64,000 bases of DNA from Ktedonobacter robiniae (GCF_016587375.1 NZ_BNJG01000001.1:2666001-2730000), one strand, 5' to 3'; shown: positions 8,796 to 17,639, numbered from the stretch's first letter. Numbers and translations: made by a program. Notes: generated by a model not told the origin, from the sequence alone.

Positions 8796-9965
8796 TTAGA
8801 TCAGTAATTGAGCTATTGTTGTCGCTTGATCCTGGGTGAGGTGCCCGGTGACACGGATGCCGATACCTTTTTCTGTCCAGGCCAGGCTGGCCAGGTTATT
8901 TATCTGCGCGAAGGTCGCGTTGGTGGATCGAAGCTTGAGGCTCTGCCCCGCTGTCCCCTCCAGGTTCGCCAGGGGCGCTCCTTCTGCTATGGTGAAGATC
9001 TGGCTGCCCTGCATATAGTTCAGCAGGTAAATGGCATTCTTCGGCGTGCCAAGCGTCGTAACACCATTTAAAATGTACTCGCTATGGTCCCCCGAGATGG
9101 CCAGCAGGCGATAGCCAGCCTTCTTCTGGGCCTGAGCCAGGGAGAGCAGGTCGCTATTGCTACTGCTTGCCGTGGGCAGCGCCTCCTCTTTGACTCCCGC
9201 GGGGACAACAAAGGTAAATTTTCCTGAATCGACAGGGGTGTTCAGCTCGAAGGCATCAAAATGCATGCTCACCGGCCCCAGGCTGGCGAGCGTTAGATCC
9301 ATGCGTAACGGCTGCTCGCTGCTTTTATCGAGATAGACCTCGCCCTGGTAACTTAAGCTCCCCGTATTCGATCCACCCTGATCACCACTCTCCTGGGGCA
9401 CCACATGCACCTGGTAGGCCGCCTTGCCATCGACGCTGGTTTTATCGCTGACAAGTGTACCAGCACTGCTGCCAAATACAGAAAGCAGCGTATTGAGCAG
9501 CAACTGAACCTGGCCGCGACCAGGAACAGCCAGGATAGAGCTACTCTGCTGGGCGGGACCTACATAGACAACCTTCTGTGAGGGATCATACTGCCACATC
9601 TTTTTACCATCACTCACCGTGAGGCTCCCCGCGACCGCCTGTGGAAGCGTTGAGGTGAGCGTCTCATTCCGGTTCTTGCCTCCCTGTGCGCTCCACTGCT
9701 CCAGCCTGATTGTACCCGTGGCTGCGCGTCCCTGAAGTGTAAGGGTGAATCTGCCATGCAGGGTTTTCGCGCTATTGAGACGCTGCGCAATGCGGTCAAG
9801 CAGTTGCTGTCCCGGCGAACCAGTCAGGGCCAGGTTGCTTATACCAGGATAGGTTCCTGTATGGATCATAGCGTCTGTAGGGGTTGGCTGACAGGCGCTC
9901 AGTGACAGGGCTAGCATGACCAGCAGGACAGCAGGTAGGCTGAGTATAGAGCGATGGCGGTTCAT
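8796..9965 (-). CDS. LolA-like lipoprotein
   Basis: 389 residues beginning with a lipoprotein signal peptide: charged MNRHRS, a hydrophobic core and lipobox LSAC with the acylated Cys near residue 25. The mature part has the pattern of LolA/RseB-like beta folds (TLHGRFTLTLQGRAATGTIRLEQW, MWQYDPSQKVVYVGP, YLDKSSEQPLRMDL). These concave folds hold a lipid or acyl chain, and in Gram-positive-type envelopes they occur in surface lipoproteins and sigma/anti-sigma loci. It is the last gene of a minus-strand cluster after the ECF sigma factor, Rieske and YtkA-like genes, separated from them by about 140 bp, so it may have its own promoter. The exact ligand is unknown. Confidence 0.75.
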   Translation of the reverse strand: MNRHRSILSLPAVLLVMLALSLSACQPTPTDAMIHTGTYPGISNLALTGSPGQQLLDRIAQRLNSAKTLHGRFTLTLQGRAATGTIRLEQWSAQGGKNRNETLTSTLPQAVAGSLTVSDGKKMWQYDPSQKVVYVGPAQQSSSILAVPGRGQVQLLLNTLLSVFGSSAGTLVSDKTSVDGKAAYQVHVVPQESGDQGGSNTGSLSYQGEVYLDKSSEQPLRMDLTLASLGPVSMHFDAFELNTPVDSGKFTFVVPAGVKEEALPTASSSNSDLLSLAQAQKKAGYRLLAISGDHSEYILNGVTTLGTPKNAIYLLNYMQGSQIFTIAEGAPLANLEGTAGQSLKLRSTNATFAQINNLASLAWTEKGIGIRVTGHLTQDQATTIAQLLI

Positions 9966-10102
9966 AATTGGTGTGCTCCCAATAGATATCTAATATATAT
10001 CTACGGCCTTCTACGGATGCGTGCATTATGGCAGCAAAGATATGCTCTCTCATTATATATAGCACGGTTTAGCGGAGTATGCCAGGGTGAGAGGGCGCTG
10101 TG

Positions 10103-10549
10103 CTACTGAACAGTGACTTCGAAGCTGGTGTCTTGCGCGGGAGAGCCGGGTACTTCAAGATGCACACGTAGCAACCAGGACCCACTCATGGAGAATTGCA
10201 GGCGCATGCTATAGACGCCATTGCCCTGGCGCTGTGCCTCGGCCTGTGTCGTCTGCATATTCATCTCCTCCATGTCTCCGCTAATGAAGAGATGCGCGTT
10301 TGTCACGAGTTGCTGCTTGCCTGTACGTACGATCTGAAACGCGAGGGTGGCTGGATGGGTCGTTACAGGGGGATTGGGATCGACCTGGAGCGTGATCGTG
10401 TAGGCCCCCACTTGTTTGCTCTGAACATGGGCGGTGGGCGCCTTTTGAGACTCAACATTACTGACAAACGCGCCAAACCAGGCCACGAGAAGGAGAAAGC
10501 CGATTCCCACGGCGAGAATCAGCATATTTCTGCGTAAGTATGGCTTCAT
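10103..10549 (-). CDS. YtkA/FixH-like membrane-anchored protein
   Basis: 148 residues. A single N-terminal membrane anchor (about residues 8-30, MLILAVGIGFLLLVAWFGAF) precedes an Ig-like beta domain (YTITLQVDPNPPVTTHPATLAF, GVYSMRLQFSMSGSWLLRVHLEV). This resembles the YtkA/FixH domain associated with copper handling and respiratory-complex assembly. Met-rich EEMNMQT could bind metal (inference). The ATG overlaps the last codons of the upstream Rieske gene, so the two are translationally coupled. The context suggests an envelope redox or copper role. Confidence 0.7.
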   Translation of the reverse strand: MKPYLRRNMLILAVGIGFLLLVAWFGAFVSNVESQKAPTAHVQSKQVGAYTITLQVDPNPPVTTHPATLAFQIVRTGKQQLVTNAHLFISGDMEEMNMQTTQAEAQRQGNGVYSMRLQFSMSGSWLLRVHLEVPGSPAQDTSFEVTVQ

Positions 10550-11391
10550 GCTTTTTTACCTGCGCCGGGTACTTTGACGTACACCTGGTTATCTTGAATG
10601 CGAGTTTCCAGGCGAGGGAGCGCCGCCAGGTAGAGCACGGGGCCTCGCATAGGGTCCCCATACTTGCTAAAGAGGCCGCCATGACAGGGGCAGGCGAAGC
10701 AACGTCCATCGCTATCCCATTGTAGCAGGCATCCCATATGGGGACAAGTCGCCATTAGGGCTACAATCTTGCCTGCTTCTTGCCCATCGTCCTGGTCATA
10801 GCGCACAATATAGCCCGCGAAAGCCTCAGTTTGGAAGCGTTGTGCTTCTTCTTTTAGTTGGTCGAGGTGCGCGATGGGTTCCCAGTGTGAGAGGATGTTA
10901 TCGGGGACGATCTTGGTGGCATATCCCTGACCTTTTTGATGCGGCGGCTGATTATTGCTGGCTTGCCTGGTAAGTATGGAGCCGAATGTGGCTCCTGCGG
11001 CAAGGGAGGCTGCAGCCACCGCGCTATTCGTCAGAAGCGAGCGACGTGAGAGTTCCCGCTTAGGGTGAGACGTAGATAAATGAGGCGTTTCGCCGGTTGC
11101 GGTTGGCGTGGGCCGTGGTGAGGTGGCCTTGTCTAGATCTAAAGTTTTTTGATCATGCTTCGTTTGGGTTGTGAGGGATGAGAGGAGTTCTTGCTGCAAG
11201 CGCTCTACAAAGAAGGGACAGGGCGCTATATCTTTGGCTGCGGCGGCGCGTAAGCATGAATACATGCGTAGCACGGGAAGTTGCCCAGGAGGGAGCCGGG
11301 GTGGCTGTGTTGGGCATTCCATGCGTAAAGCCTCGATATAGCGTTCTAGCTCGGCGTATTCTACAAGAAGGTCCTGGTCCTCGTCCGACAT
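10546..11391 (-). CDS. Rieske 2Fe-2S protein with extra N-terminal domain
   Basis: 281 residues. The C-terminal Rieske domain (about 190-280) has both cluster motifs, CPHMGC and CPCHGG, ligating a 2Fe-2S centre through two Cys and two His. An internal twin-arginine-like segment, SRRSLLTNSAVAAASLAAGA (about residues 120-140), implies export or anchoring of the Rieske part. Before it lie about 110 cytosolic residues with four Cys and an acidic helical start, much longer than a normal Tat leader. The gene follows an ECF sigma gene by 30 bp, the place usually taken by an anti-sigma factor, so the N-terminal domain may contact the sigma factor (inference). Alternatively it is simply a lineage-specific leader of a quinol-oxidising Rieske subunit; no cytochrome b gene is adjacent. 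Confidence 0.85.
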   Translation of the reverse strand: MSDEDQDLLVEYAELERYIEALRMECPTQPPRLPPGQLPVLRMYSCLRAAAAKDIAPCPFFVERLQQELLSSLTTQTKHDQKTLDLDKATSPRPTPTATGETPHLSTSHPKRELSRRSLLTNSAVAAASLAAGATFGSILTRQASNNQPPHQKGQGYATKIVPDNILSHWEPIAHLDQLKEEAQRFQTEAFAGYIVRYDQDDGQEAGKIVALMATCPHMGCLLQWDSDGRCFACPCHGGLFSKYGDPMRGPVLYLAALPRLETRIQDNQVYVKVPGAGKKA

Positions 11392-11421
11392 AATCCTTGT
11401 TCCTGGTGTCGTTCTACTGTT

Positions 11422-11994
11422 CTACTGTTCTACAAGTATTTTTTCAAGTTCGGCTGCGCGCCTGAGTGCGCGGAACTGAAGCACTTTCACGTTGGCTTCA
11501 GTTAGATCCATCTTCCTGGCTGTCTCTTTAATCGAGAGATTTAAGAGGAAACGGTAAATGAGTACATCGCGGTAGTGGTCGGGAAGGGCCTGTAAGATGC
11601 GTTGTACGTACTCTGTGGCCTGAAGGGAGGAGGCTGATGATGTTTGCGTCTCCTCATCCTCATCCTCATCTATAGGTCCCTCCCAGCCCGCCTCTAACAA
11701 TGCTTCTAGTGAACTGGTAGGAACGCGATAATGGATACGCCAGTAGTCTGCCAGGGTGGTCTGCGCGATGCGAAACAGCCAATTCTGCATGCTTTGAGGC
11801 GAGCGTTCTTGATCCAGCCCATGTACGGCTTTCATGAATGTTTGTGAGGTTAGGTCCTCCGCCTCTTCTCGATTGCCTACCTTACTGTACATATATCGGT
11901 AAATCAAGCCGATATTGTCCTCATAAAAATGTTGCAGCACTACATTGGCAATCCGTACGCCAGGCTGCGATGCACCCTCTTCTCGCTGGTCCAT
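11422..11994 (-). CDS. ECF-type RNA polymerase sigma factor
   Basis: 190 residues from the ATG at 11994. The frame stays open upstream to 12309, but that part lacks sigma features. Region 2 is visible (FYEDNIGLIYRYMYSKVGN, EAEDLTSQTFMKAV, WLFRIAQTTLADYWR). An acidic linker with consecutive Asp/Glu follows, then region 4 (LQALPDHYRDVLIYRFLLNLSIKETARKM). The family directs RNA polymerase to envelope or stress promoters. The Rieske gene starts 30 bp downstream, followed by the YtkA-like gene; no classical zinc-binding anti-sigma gene is present. The start lacks a strong ribosome-binding site, so a slightly different start is possible. Confidence 0.88.
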   Translation of the reverse strand: MDQREEGASQPGVRIANVVLQHFYEDNIGLIYRYMYSKVGNREEAEDLTSQTFMKAVHGLDQERSPQSMQNWLFRIAQTTLADYWRIHYRVPTSSLEALLEAGWEGPIDEDEDEETQTSSASSLQATEYVQRILQALPDHYRDVLIYRFLLNLSIKETARKMDLTEANVKVLQFRALRRAAELEKILVEQ

Positions 11995-12675
11995 AGCGAA
12001 TGCCCTGTTCTGCTGGAAAAGGCCATGAGCGTTGCTGGCGAGCTTGCATGTCCGAGCTATAGTGCCTGGTTGCTTGCTCCTGGTATCCGCGCTTTGCTTT
12101 GTGCTTGAGATCTGCCTGGGAAGTATTCTATCGGGCTGGTTGGCTTCAGGCCAGTAGTATGAATCAGGGTGCGCGGTATCTACCTTACCTGGCGAGCATC
12201 TACCATACTGTAGATCTGTAGGTTTTATATGGTACCTATCCAGATGGAGTATGCTTGGCCGCATGGGCTTACCAGGCGTGTTTGAGCTTCTTGCCAGTTT
12301 AGTACACATGGCTGGTTGTCGTGTATAACTACGTTTAAGGTTACAGGTCTATAATTGCTTGTGCTTCTGGCTAACATCCTGTGTTGCTTCTACTGTAAGT
12401 ATATATGCTCTTCCCAAGCCTGCCAGGCAAGTAAGGGGTTTGCGCCTGCGGCACTCAGAGGGAAGAAAGCACGATAGTGGTTTTGTTCCTAAACTTAGGT
12501 AGAAAATGTACAGCAAATAGGGTGGGTACCTGATGGCCGTTGGACCAGGTTTGCTATAGTATAAACGTACGTATTTTTCTAAAGGACCTCCATCTATAGA
12601 GCCTTAATTGGCCAATAATTGCATCTTCTAGATGGGGATCTGGTTGTGTAACCAGGGTAGAGGAGCACCATTTTT
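11995..12675. other. Intergenic region between divergent operons
   Basis: About 680 bp. It contains one copy of the GC hairpin motif at 12439-12457, a CTGGTT/AACCAG hairpin at about 12641-12656, and TATAGT near 12555 without a good -35. The minus frame here continues the sigma-factor frame but its composition is not protein-like. Confidence 0.45.
12439..12457 (+). repeat. GC hairpin motif, copy 1 (degenerate)
   Basis: TTTGCGCCTGCGGCACTCA. The core GCGCC-TGC-GGC.C matches the motif flanking intergenic palindromes elsewhere in the window, with one change in the stem. No long palindrome is attached here. Confidence 0.5.
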
Positions 12676-13095
12676 ATGTTTAATATCGCACCACAGGTGG
12701 TGTCTATTGCTGAGGCTTGCCTGGGGGGGTTACAAGGTCGATCCGCGTTGTTGATTGGTCCCGAAGAGCGACGAAACCCCTATTCATATCTCTTGCGCGA
12801 TGCTCAGATGAGACAGGTATATCAGGAAGATACGTCACTGCATATTGTGTCTCTCCTCCCCGCCGTTGATCTCTTGATCAGTGTGCCTACCCTGGATAAT
12901 GGAGGATCTGCTATTCAGCTGAGTGCCGCGAAACTGGCGACAGCCTGCACCGGGCGCCGCAGCCCTCTCTTTATCTTTGATCTCTCGCCCACGCCTTCAG
13001 TAGAAGAGATGGCTGGACTATTGCCAGCGGTCTGCCTCTACACTCCCGAAGATTTGCGCCGAATAATAATTAAAAACGAAATGAAGGCGTCTTGA
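12676..13095 (+). CDS. Stand-alone HemA-like (glutamyl-tRNA reductase) domain fragment
   Basis: 139 residues. The pattern LQGRSALLIGPEE resembles the opening of the NADPH-binding domain of glutamyl-tRNA reductase. PLFIFDLSPTPSVEEMAG...VCLYTPEDLRRI resembles its end (normally IDIAVPRD...V.LYDVDDL). The N-terminal catalytic Cys domain and the C-terminal dimerisation domain are absent, and the GAGEM nucleotide loop is degenerate. GAGGAG lies 10 bp before the ATG. It is 74 bp upstream of ispH and probably co-transcribed. It could be a relic, a regulatory partner of heme synthesis, or a new Rossmann-fold protein; the assignment is by eye. Confidence 0.55.
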   Translation: MFNIAPQVVSIAEACLGGLQGRSALLIGPEERRNPYSYLLRDAQMRQVYQEDTSLHIVSLLPAVDLLISVPTLDNGGSAIQLSAAKLATACTGRRSPLFIFDLSPTPSVEEMAGLLPAVCLYTPEDLRRIIIKNEMKAS

Positions 13096-13169
13096 TCCAT
13101 ATGATACACTCAAGTCGTCTTATATATGGAAGGTTTTGATCGGCTTGAACTCTTGGTAAAGGGACAATA

Positions 13170-14075
13170 ATGGAAGTTATAAAAATATCGCCTCGTGGTT
13201 ACTGCTATGGTGTTGTAGACGCCTTAAATATCGCGCGTAAAGCGGCCAAGGATGCCTCTCTTCCCCGGCCTATTCATATAATTGGACAGATTATTCATAA
13301 TCGCCATGCCATTGAAGAGCTTTCAAGCATGGGCGTGATCACGGTTGATGGCCCTGATCGCCTCTCGATTCTGGAGAATATCCAGCAGGGGACCGCGATC
13401 TTTACCGCGCATGGCGTTTCGCCTGAGGTGAAGCGGCGCGCCCAGGAGCGTGGCCTCTACTGCATCGACGCGACCTGCCCTGATGTCACGGTGACACATG
13501 ACCTGGTTAAGGACCTGGTCACCAAGGGCTATTATGTGATCTATATCGGCAAGAAGGGCCATCCCGAGCCTGAAGGGGTCATAGGTGAGGTTCCCGGCCA
13601 TATTAGCTTGGTGGAAACCGAGGCTGATGTCGATGTCCTGGCATTGAGCGAGGACCAGCTACAGAAGCTGGCCGTCTCGACTCAGACTACGCTCTCGCTC
13701 TGGGATACCCATCGCGTCATCCAGCATATTAGGACCAAATATCCTCAGACCGAGGTCTATGTCGATATCTGTCGCGCGACCCAGACGCGCCAGGAAGCGG
13801 TCGCTGATCAGGCCAGGGGCGCGGATCTGACCGTGGTTGTGGGTGATCCACGCAGCAATAATACCAATCGCCTGGTCCAGGTCTCTGAGGAGAAAGCCGG
13901 CGTACCCGCAGTGCGTATCGAGGATCTCTCCCAGCTCGACCTCAGCTTACTTAAGGGCAAGCATAAGATTGCGGTAACAGCGGGTGCCTCGACACCTAGC
14001 CAGATTACGCGTGCCGTGATTCGTTTCCTGGAAGAGTATCAGCCTGATCAGATCGAAGAACCAAGCAACGTTTAG
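13170..14075 (+). CDS. ispH: 4-hydroxy-3-methylbut-2-enyl diphosphate reductase
   Basis: 301 residues, normal IspH length. This is the last step of the MEP pathway: reductive dehydroxylation of HMBPP to IPP and DMAPP using a 4Fe-4S cluster. Three cluster Cys are visible: PRGYCYGV near residue 12, DATCPDV near 98 and YVDICRATQTRQ near 198. Other active-site motifs are TAHG, KGHPEPEG with the catalytic Glu, GDPRSNNTNRL and TAGASTP. It follows the HemA-like fragment in the same direction. The stop codon runs directly into a 73-bp palindrome shared with the convergent nucleoside hydrolase gene. Confidence 0.96.
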   Translation: MEVIKISPRGYCYGVVDALNIARKAAKDASLPRPIHIIGQIIHNRHAIEELSSMGVITVDGPDRLSILENIQQGTAIFTAHGVSPEVKRRAQERGLYCIDATCPDVTVTHDLVKDLVTKGYYVIYIGKKGHPEPEGVIGEVPGHISLVETEADVDVLALSEDQLQKLAVSTQTTLSLWDTHRVIQHIRTKYPQTEVYVDICRATQTRQEAVADQARGADLTVVVGDPRSNNTNRLVQVSEEKAGVPAVRIEDLSQLDLSLLKGKHKIAVTAGASTPSQITRAVIRFLEEYQPDQIEEPSNV

Positions 14076-14146
14076 AGTAATAGGGGATGAACTGGGTCCC
14101 GGCAAACCGCAGGCTTGCCGGGACCCAGTTCATCCCCTATTACTCT
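14074..14146. terminator. 32-bp-arm palindrome between converging stops
   Basis: Perfect 32-bp arms with a 9-base centre (14106-14114). It begins inside the ispH stop codon and ends one base before the stop of the convergent nucleoside hydrolase gene. No T-tract follows. Confidence 0.7.
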
Positions 14147-15034
14147 TTATGCTTCAAAGACCTCAAAGAAGTGCTCGAAGAAGTATTGCGTATTCACATT
14201 TGTAGCAAGCTGATGGCGTGCCTCCTGCCCGTCAGGCTGCCAGTAGGTCTTGCCTAATAGCTCTTCGTCTTTGAGTTCTATATTAATCGTGCCAGGCGTG
14301 AAGGTTGCGACCTGTTCATCAAAAATTGTAGCTGCAGCCAGAGGACTGTAAAACGTAATCGTTTCCTTATGCTGGAACCAGACCTCCGCGAAATCGAGAA
14401 CCGGGTGCAGGTGAGGTAGGTGACAACGCGCGCGGAATTCCCCGGCAGGTGTACTGATTTGTTCGGAGATGTCAAAGCCAACACTACGATGAATGGGCAC
14501 ATTGGCCCGGTAAACAATGGCGGCGGCATAGGGATCATTGAGCACATTCCATTCACGTCCAGGAAGCGTGTATTGGCCACATGCCAGAATAAGGCCCTTG
14601 AGGAGTTGGGGGATATCTGGTTGAGTAGCGAAGAGGAGCGCGATATTTGTCAATGGTCCGGTTCCAAGCAGCATCACCTCGCCCGGGTAGGCGCGAATGG
14701 CATGATTGAGAAAGGCGATGGCCTGTCCATGAGGAAAGTCGACATCGTGTTTCCAGTTGGCGAGCGCCATGGCCTGAGGAGCATGGGCCTGTCGTAGTGG
14801 TGTCATCAAAGGTTGCTCAACCCCGGGATAGATGGGGATATCCTTATCCACGGCATTGCAGAGACTACTGGCGAGCATGGCGCGTAGATACGGTTCTCCT
14901 GTGACTGTGGTAATACCCAGGAGATCACACGCTGGCTGCGCGAGGAGGTAAGCGAGGCACACCGCATCATCAATATTGCTGCCAATATCTGTATCGAGGA
15001 TGACATGGGTCCTGGATGTTGTAGGTGAAGACAT
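14147..15034 (-). CDS. Inosine/uridine-preferring nucleoside hydrolase family
   Basis: 295 residues. The calcium-binding N-terminal motif DTDIGSNIDDA fits the family DTDxGxDDA with two extra residues. Further family features are GITTVTGEP, LLGTGPLTNIALLF and the C-terminal DLVTN-equivalent region. These enzymes cleave the N-glycosidic bond of ribonucleosides for base salvage in the cytosol. AAGGAGG precedes the ATG by 12 bases. It is monocistronic and convergent with ispH. Substrate preference cannot be read from sequence. Confidence 0.88.
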   Translation of the reverse strand: MSSPTTSRTHVILDTDIGSNIDDAVCLAYLLAQPACDLLGITTVTGEPYLRAMLASSLCNAVDKDIPIYPGVEQPLMTPLRQAHAPQAMALANWKHDVDFPHGQAIAFLNHAIRAYPGEVMLLGTGPLTNIALLFATQPDIPQLLKGLILACGQYTLPGREWNVLNDPYAAAIVYRANVPIHRSVGFDISEQISTPAGEFRARCHLPHLHPVLDFAEVWFQHKETITFYSPLAAATIFDEQVATFTPGTINIELKDEELLGKTYWQPDGQEARHQLATNVNTQYFFEHFFEVFEA

Positions 15035-15113
15035 AGTACCTGGCTGCCTCCTTCGCTCGCTAGTTGATATTCTACTTTATTATAGCCATGTAGAAATAAG
15101 CTGTTTCTGCCCC

Positions 15114-15132
15114 TTCGCGCCTGCGGCGCTCA
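15114..15132 (+). repeat. GC hairpin motif, copy 2
   Basis: TTCGCGCCTGCGGCGCTCA, able to form a GCGCC-TGC-GGCGC hairpin. It overlaps the left edge of the long palindrome at 15130-15198; a second hairpin-like motif, GCTAGCGTAGCGAGT, follows on the right at about 15201-15215. Confidence 0.65.
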
Positions 15133-15198
15133 GGGGTAAGGGGTATATGGTGGATGGCTGGCGTAGCCAGCCATCCACCATATACCCCTTACCCCTGA
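15130..15198. repeat. 33-bp-arm palindrome between divergent genes
   Basis: Perfect 33-bp arms (15130-15162, 15166-15198) around a GTA loop. It lies between the start of the nucleoside hydrolase gene and the start of the polysaccharide deacetylase gene, so it is not at a transcript end. Confidence 0.8.
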
Positions 15199-15443
15199 AG
15201 GCTAGCGTAGCGAGTGGAGAATGTGTGTTGGCTCGCTCAAAATCTGTGAACTTCCTCTCCTATGTCTCACCTCAAGGCAAATTGTGATGTGTATCATACT
15301 CAACCATTCATTCTCCGGGTATGCTTCTTGACAAGAGAGACAAGAGAAACCTGTCAACAAGATCTCTCGCAACATCTGCTGTTTAATGAATAAGTTTAAA
15401 TGTGCCGATATAAAAAATAAAAAGTATATGTGAGAAAACGGCT

Positions 15444-16226
15444 ATGAAAAAGATGATCATGACGACCCTCCTGCTGATCGTAGGGCTTGGCGCCTGGGCC
15501 TCCTATATAATCACCTATCCCAACTCTGCGCATAGGGCCTCGGCGCAGGCTGCGGCAACCACTCCGACACCAACGCCTATCAAAGATGAGACGAAGCCTA
15601 TTCCGCCCGCGGTGAAAGCGAGCGTCTTCTCTCAGGGAAGCGATGCGGTCAACGAAATCGCATTGACCTTTGACGATGGTCCGAGCGCGGCCTATACCGC
15701 GCAGGTGCTCGATATTCTGCAAAAATATGGGGTCAAAGCCACCTTTTTCTGTATTGGCCAGCAGGTGCAGGCGACTCCAGACCTGGTAAATCAGGAGTTG
15801 CAGAACGGTAACGTGGTGGGAAATCACACCTGGAGCCATCCCGACCTCACAACCCTATCCGCGCAGGATATATATACGCAATTGCATATGACCTCTGACG
15901 CGATAAAGAGCGCTACTGGTACCTCGCCAGTACTGTTCCGCCCTCCCTATGGGGCCATTAATGACACAGTAAAGCAGCAGGCCAATGCGTTGCATATGAC
16001 ACCAGTGTTGTGGTCCATTGATACCGAGGACTGGCAAATGCCGGGCGTGGATGCGATTGTGAACACTGCATTGAATAATGCTGGCAATGGGAGCATCATC
16101 CTTATGCATGATGGCGGTGGAGACCGCTCGCAGACCATCGCGGCTCTCCCTCGCATTATCACCGGCCTGCAACAGCGCGGCTTTAAGCTCGTCACGGTCC
16201 CAGAACTCATGGCGGACGCCAACTAG
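15444..16226 (+). CDS. Polysaccharide deacetylase (NodB domain), exported
   Basis: 260 residues. An N-terminal signal or anchor (MKKMIMTTLLLIVGLGAWASYIITY) and a Thr/Pro-rich linker precede the NodB domain from about residue 70. Its motifs are all present: LTFDDGPS (catalytic Asp and metal Asp), NHTWSHPDL (metal His pair), FRPPYG, WSIDTEDW and LMHDGGGDR. The family removes N-acetyl groups from peptidoglycan or exopolysaccharide outside the membrane. It is monocistronic with a strong palindrome 20 bp after the stop. The intact metal triad suggests an active enzyme; the substrate is unknown. Confidence 0.93.
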   Translation: MKKMIMTTLLLIVGLGAWASYIITYPNSAHRASAQAAATTPTPTPIKDETKPIPPAVKASVFSQGSDAVNEIALTFDDGPSAAYTAQVLDILQKYGVKATFFCIGQQVQATPDLVNQELQNGNVVGNHTWSHPDLTTLSAQDIYTQLHMTSDAIKSATGTSPVLFRPPYGAINDTVKQQANALHMTPVLWSIDTEDWQMPGVDAIVNTALNNAGNGSIILMHDGGGDRSQTIAALPRIITGLQQRGFKLVTVPELMADAN

Positions 16227-16246
16227 AAAAGAGTAGCCATTTTCTC

Positions 16247-16317
16247 TAAGAGTAAGGGGTGTGTGCGTGGAAAATTGGGCTTTGCCCAATTTTCCACGCA
16301 CACACCCCTTACTCTTA
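16247..16317. terminator. 34-bp-arm palindrome after deacetylase gene
   Basis: Perfect 34-bp arms around a TTT loop (16281-16283). It is followed by a second small hairpin, GCTCGC-GTA-GCGAGC, at about 16320-16334, the right-hand companion motif also seen near 15201. Confidence 0.7.
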
Positions 16318-16365
16318 CAAGCTCGCGTAGCGAGCCGAAGCAGATGCCACCTGACAATCACTCGA

Positions 16366-16396
16366 TTGGCATGGCGATAGGAGTTTTTGGTATAAT
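16366..16396 (+). promoter_or_regulatory. Possible prs promoter
   Basis: TTGGCA (16366-16371), 19-base spacer, TATAAT (16391-16396). This would give a leader of about 280 bases before the PRPP synthetase gene. That leader contains a CTTCTTT/AAAGAAG hairpin at 16626-16650. The spacer is long, so confidence is modest. Confidence 0.4.
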
Positions 16397-16686
16397 TCTT
16401 AGCTGAACAACTAGCAGGCTGCCTGGCGCCTTGTCGCTATTCTCCCTGTACCGACACTGGCACATTGCCGATAGAATGTGTGTATACTCTTATACTTGGG
16501 GGCAGATATCTATTGGTGGAAGATTAGTAGGGAAGGTGTTTGTAGGCTATATCCGGTGGAATATATCGTGTCAAGACGTTTTATGAGGTGAAGGCAGCTG
16601 CCCTATATATTCAAAACTGACAGTGCTTCTTTGATGTGAAGATAAAGAAGTATCTATAAAAGCAGAGGGACAAAGAGGACATATAA

Positions 16687-17631
16687 ATGCGTGAAATCAC
16701 CATTTTCAGTGGAAGTGCTCATGTCGAGCTGGCTCGTGAAATTTGTCATCATCTAGAGGTGCCGCTATCGCCAACGACGATTCGGCGTTTTGGTAATGAC
16801 TGTTTGCATGTCCAGCTGAACGCGAACTGCCGTGAAAGCGATGTATTTTTGATCCAGCCTCTTGTGCCACCGGTGCAGGATCATCTGATGGAACTACTGC
16901 TGATGCTTGACGCGGCGCGTGGTGCGTCCGCGGCTCGCACAACGGCTGTTATCCCGTATTATGCCTATGCGCGCTCCGACAAGAAGGATGCCTCGCGTAT
17001 CTCTATTGCTGGCCGCCTGGTTGCGGACCTGCTGGCGACTGCTGGCGCCAACCGGGTGCTGGTCATGACGCTGCATGCGTCCCAGGTACATGGCTTCTTT
17101 AGCGTACCAACAGATCACCTCAATGCTTTGAATGTCCTGGCCCAGCACTTCCGCAATCGCGACCTGAGCAATACGGTAGTCGTTTCGCCCGACCTGGGCA
17201 ACGCCAAGGCGGCCTCGCATTTCGCGCGCCTGTTGAAGGTGCCTGTCGCAGCCGGTAGTAAACGCCGCGTCGATGACAACAAGGTGATTATTGATACCAT
17301 CGTGGGCGATGTCGAGGGACGAGACGTGATTGTTATCGACGACGAGATCGCCAATGGTGGTACGATTATCGAGATTCTGGATCGCCTGCGCGAGCGCAAT
17401 GTACGCCGTATCTCGGTCGCCTGTACGCATGGTGTCTTTAGCGGCAAGGCTATCGAGCGCCTGGGGAGCCAGGAGGATATCGATGAGATCGTCGCGACCA
17501 ACACCGTGCCCATTCCCGAGGAGAAGTATCTCCCCAACATGACCGTCATCTCCATGGCACCCCTGCTATCGGAGACCATCCGCCGCATCCACAATGGCGA
17601 ATCGGTCAGCAGCCTCTTCGCCGACGCATAG
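16687..17631 (+). CDS. prs: Ribose-phosphate pyrophosphokinase (PRPP synthetase)
   Basis: 314 residues, normal for class I PRPP synthetase. It makes PRPP from ribose 5-phosphate and ATP for nucleotide, His and Trp synthesis. The family blocks are recognisable but drifted: FGNDCLHVQL for FANGEI, IPYYAYARSDKKDASRISI for IPYFGYARQDRK, MTLHASQVHGFF for DLHAAQIQGFF, and VVIDDEIANGGT as the PRPP loop (normally VDDxxxTxGT). The second Asp pair and Gly-Thr end are present. The drift is spread evenly, fitting a lineage variant rather than decay. A palindrome follows the stop by 9 bp. Confidence 0.93.
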   Translation: MREITIFSGSAHVELAREICHHLEVPLSPTTIRRFGNDCLHVQLNANCRESDVFLIQPLVPPVQDHLMELLLMLDAARGASAARTTAVIPYYAYARSDKKDASRISIAGRLVADLLATAGANRVLVMTLHASQVHGFFSVPTDHLNALNVLAQHFRNRDLSNTVVVSPDLGNAKAASHFARLLKVPVAAGSKRRVDDNKVIIDTIVGDVEGRDVIVIDDEIANGGTIIEILDRLRERNVRRISVACTHGVFSGKAIERLGSQEDIDEIVATNTVPIPEEKYLPNMTVISMAPLLSETIRRIHNGESVSSLFADA

Positions 17632-17639
17632 TTATATGT

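Noticed and set aside
11995..12309. N-terminal extension of the sigma factor frame
   Set aside because: Composition is not protein-like and sigma homology begins only after the ATG at 11994.
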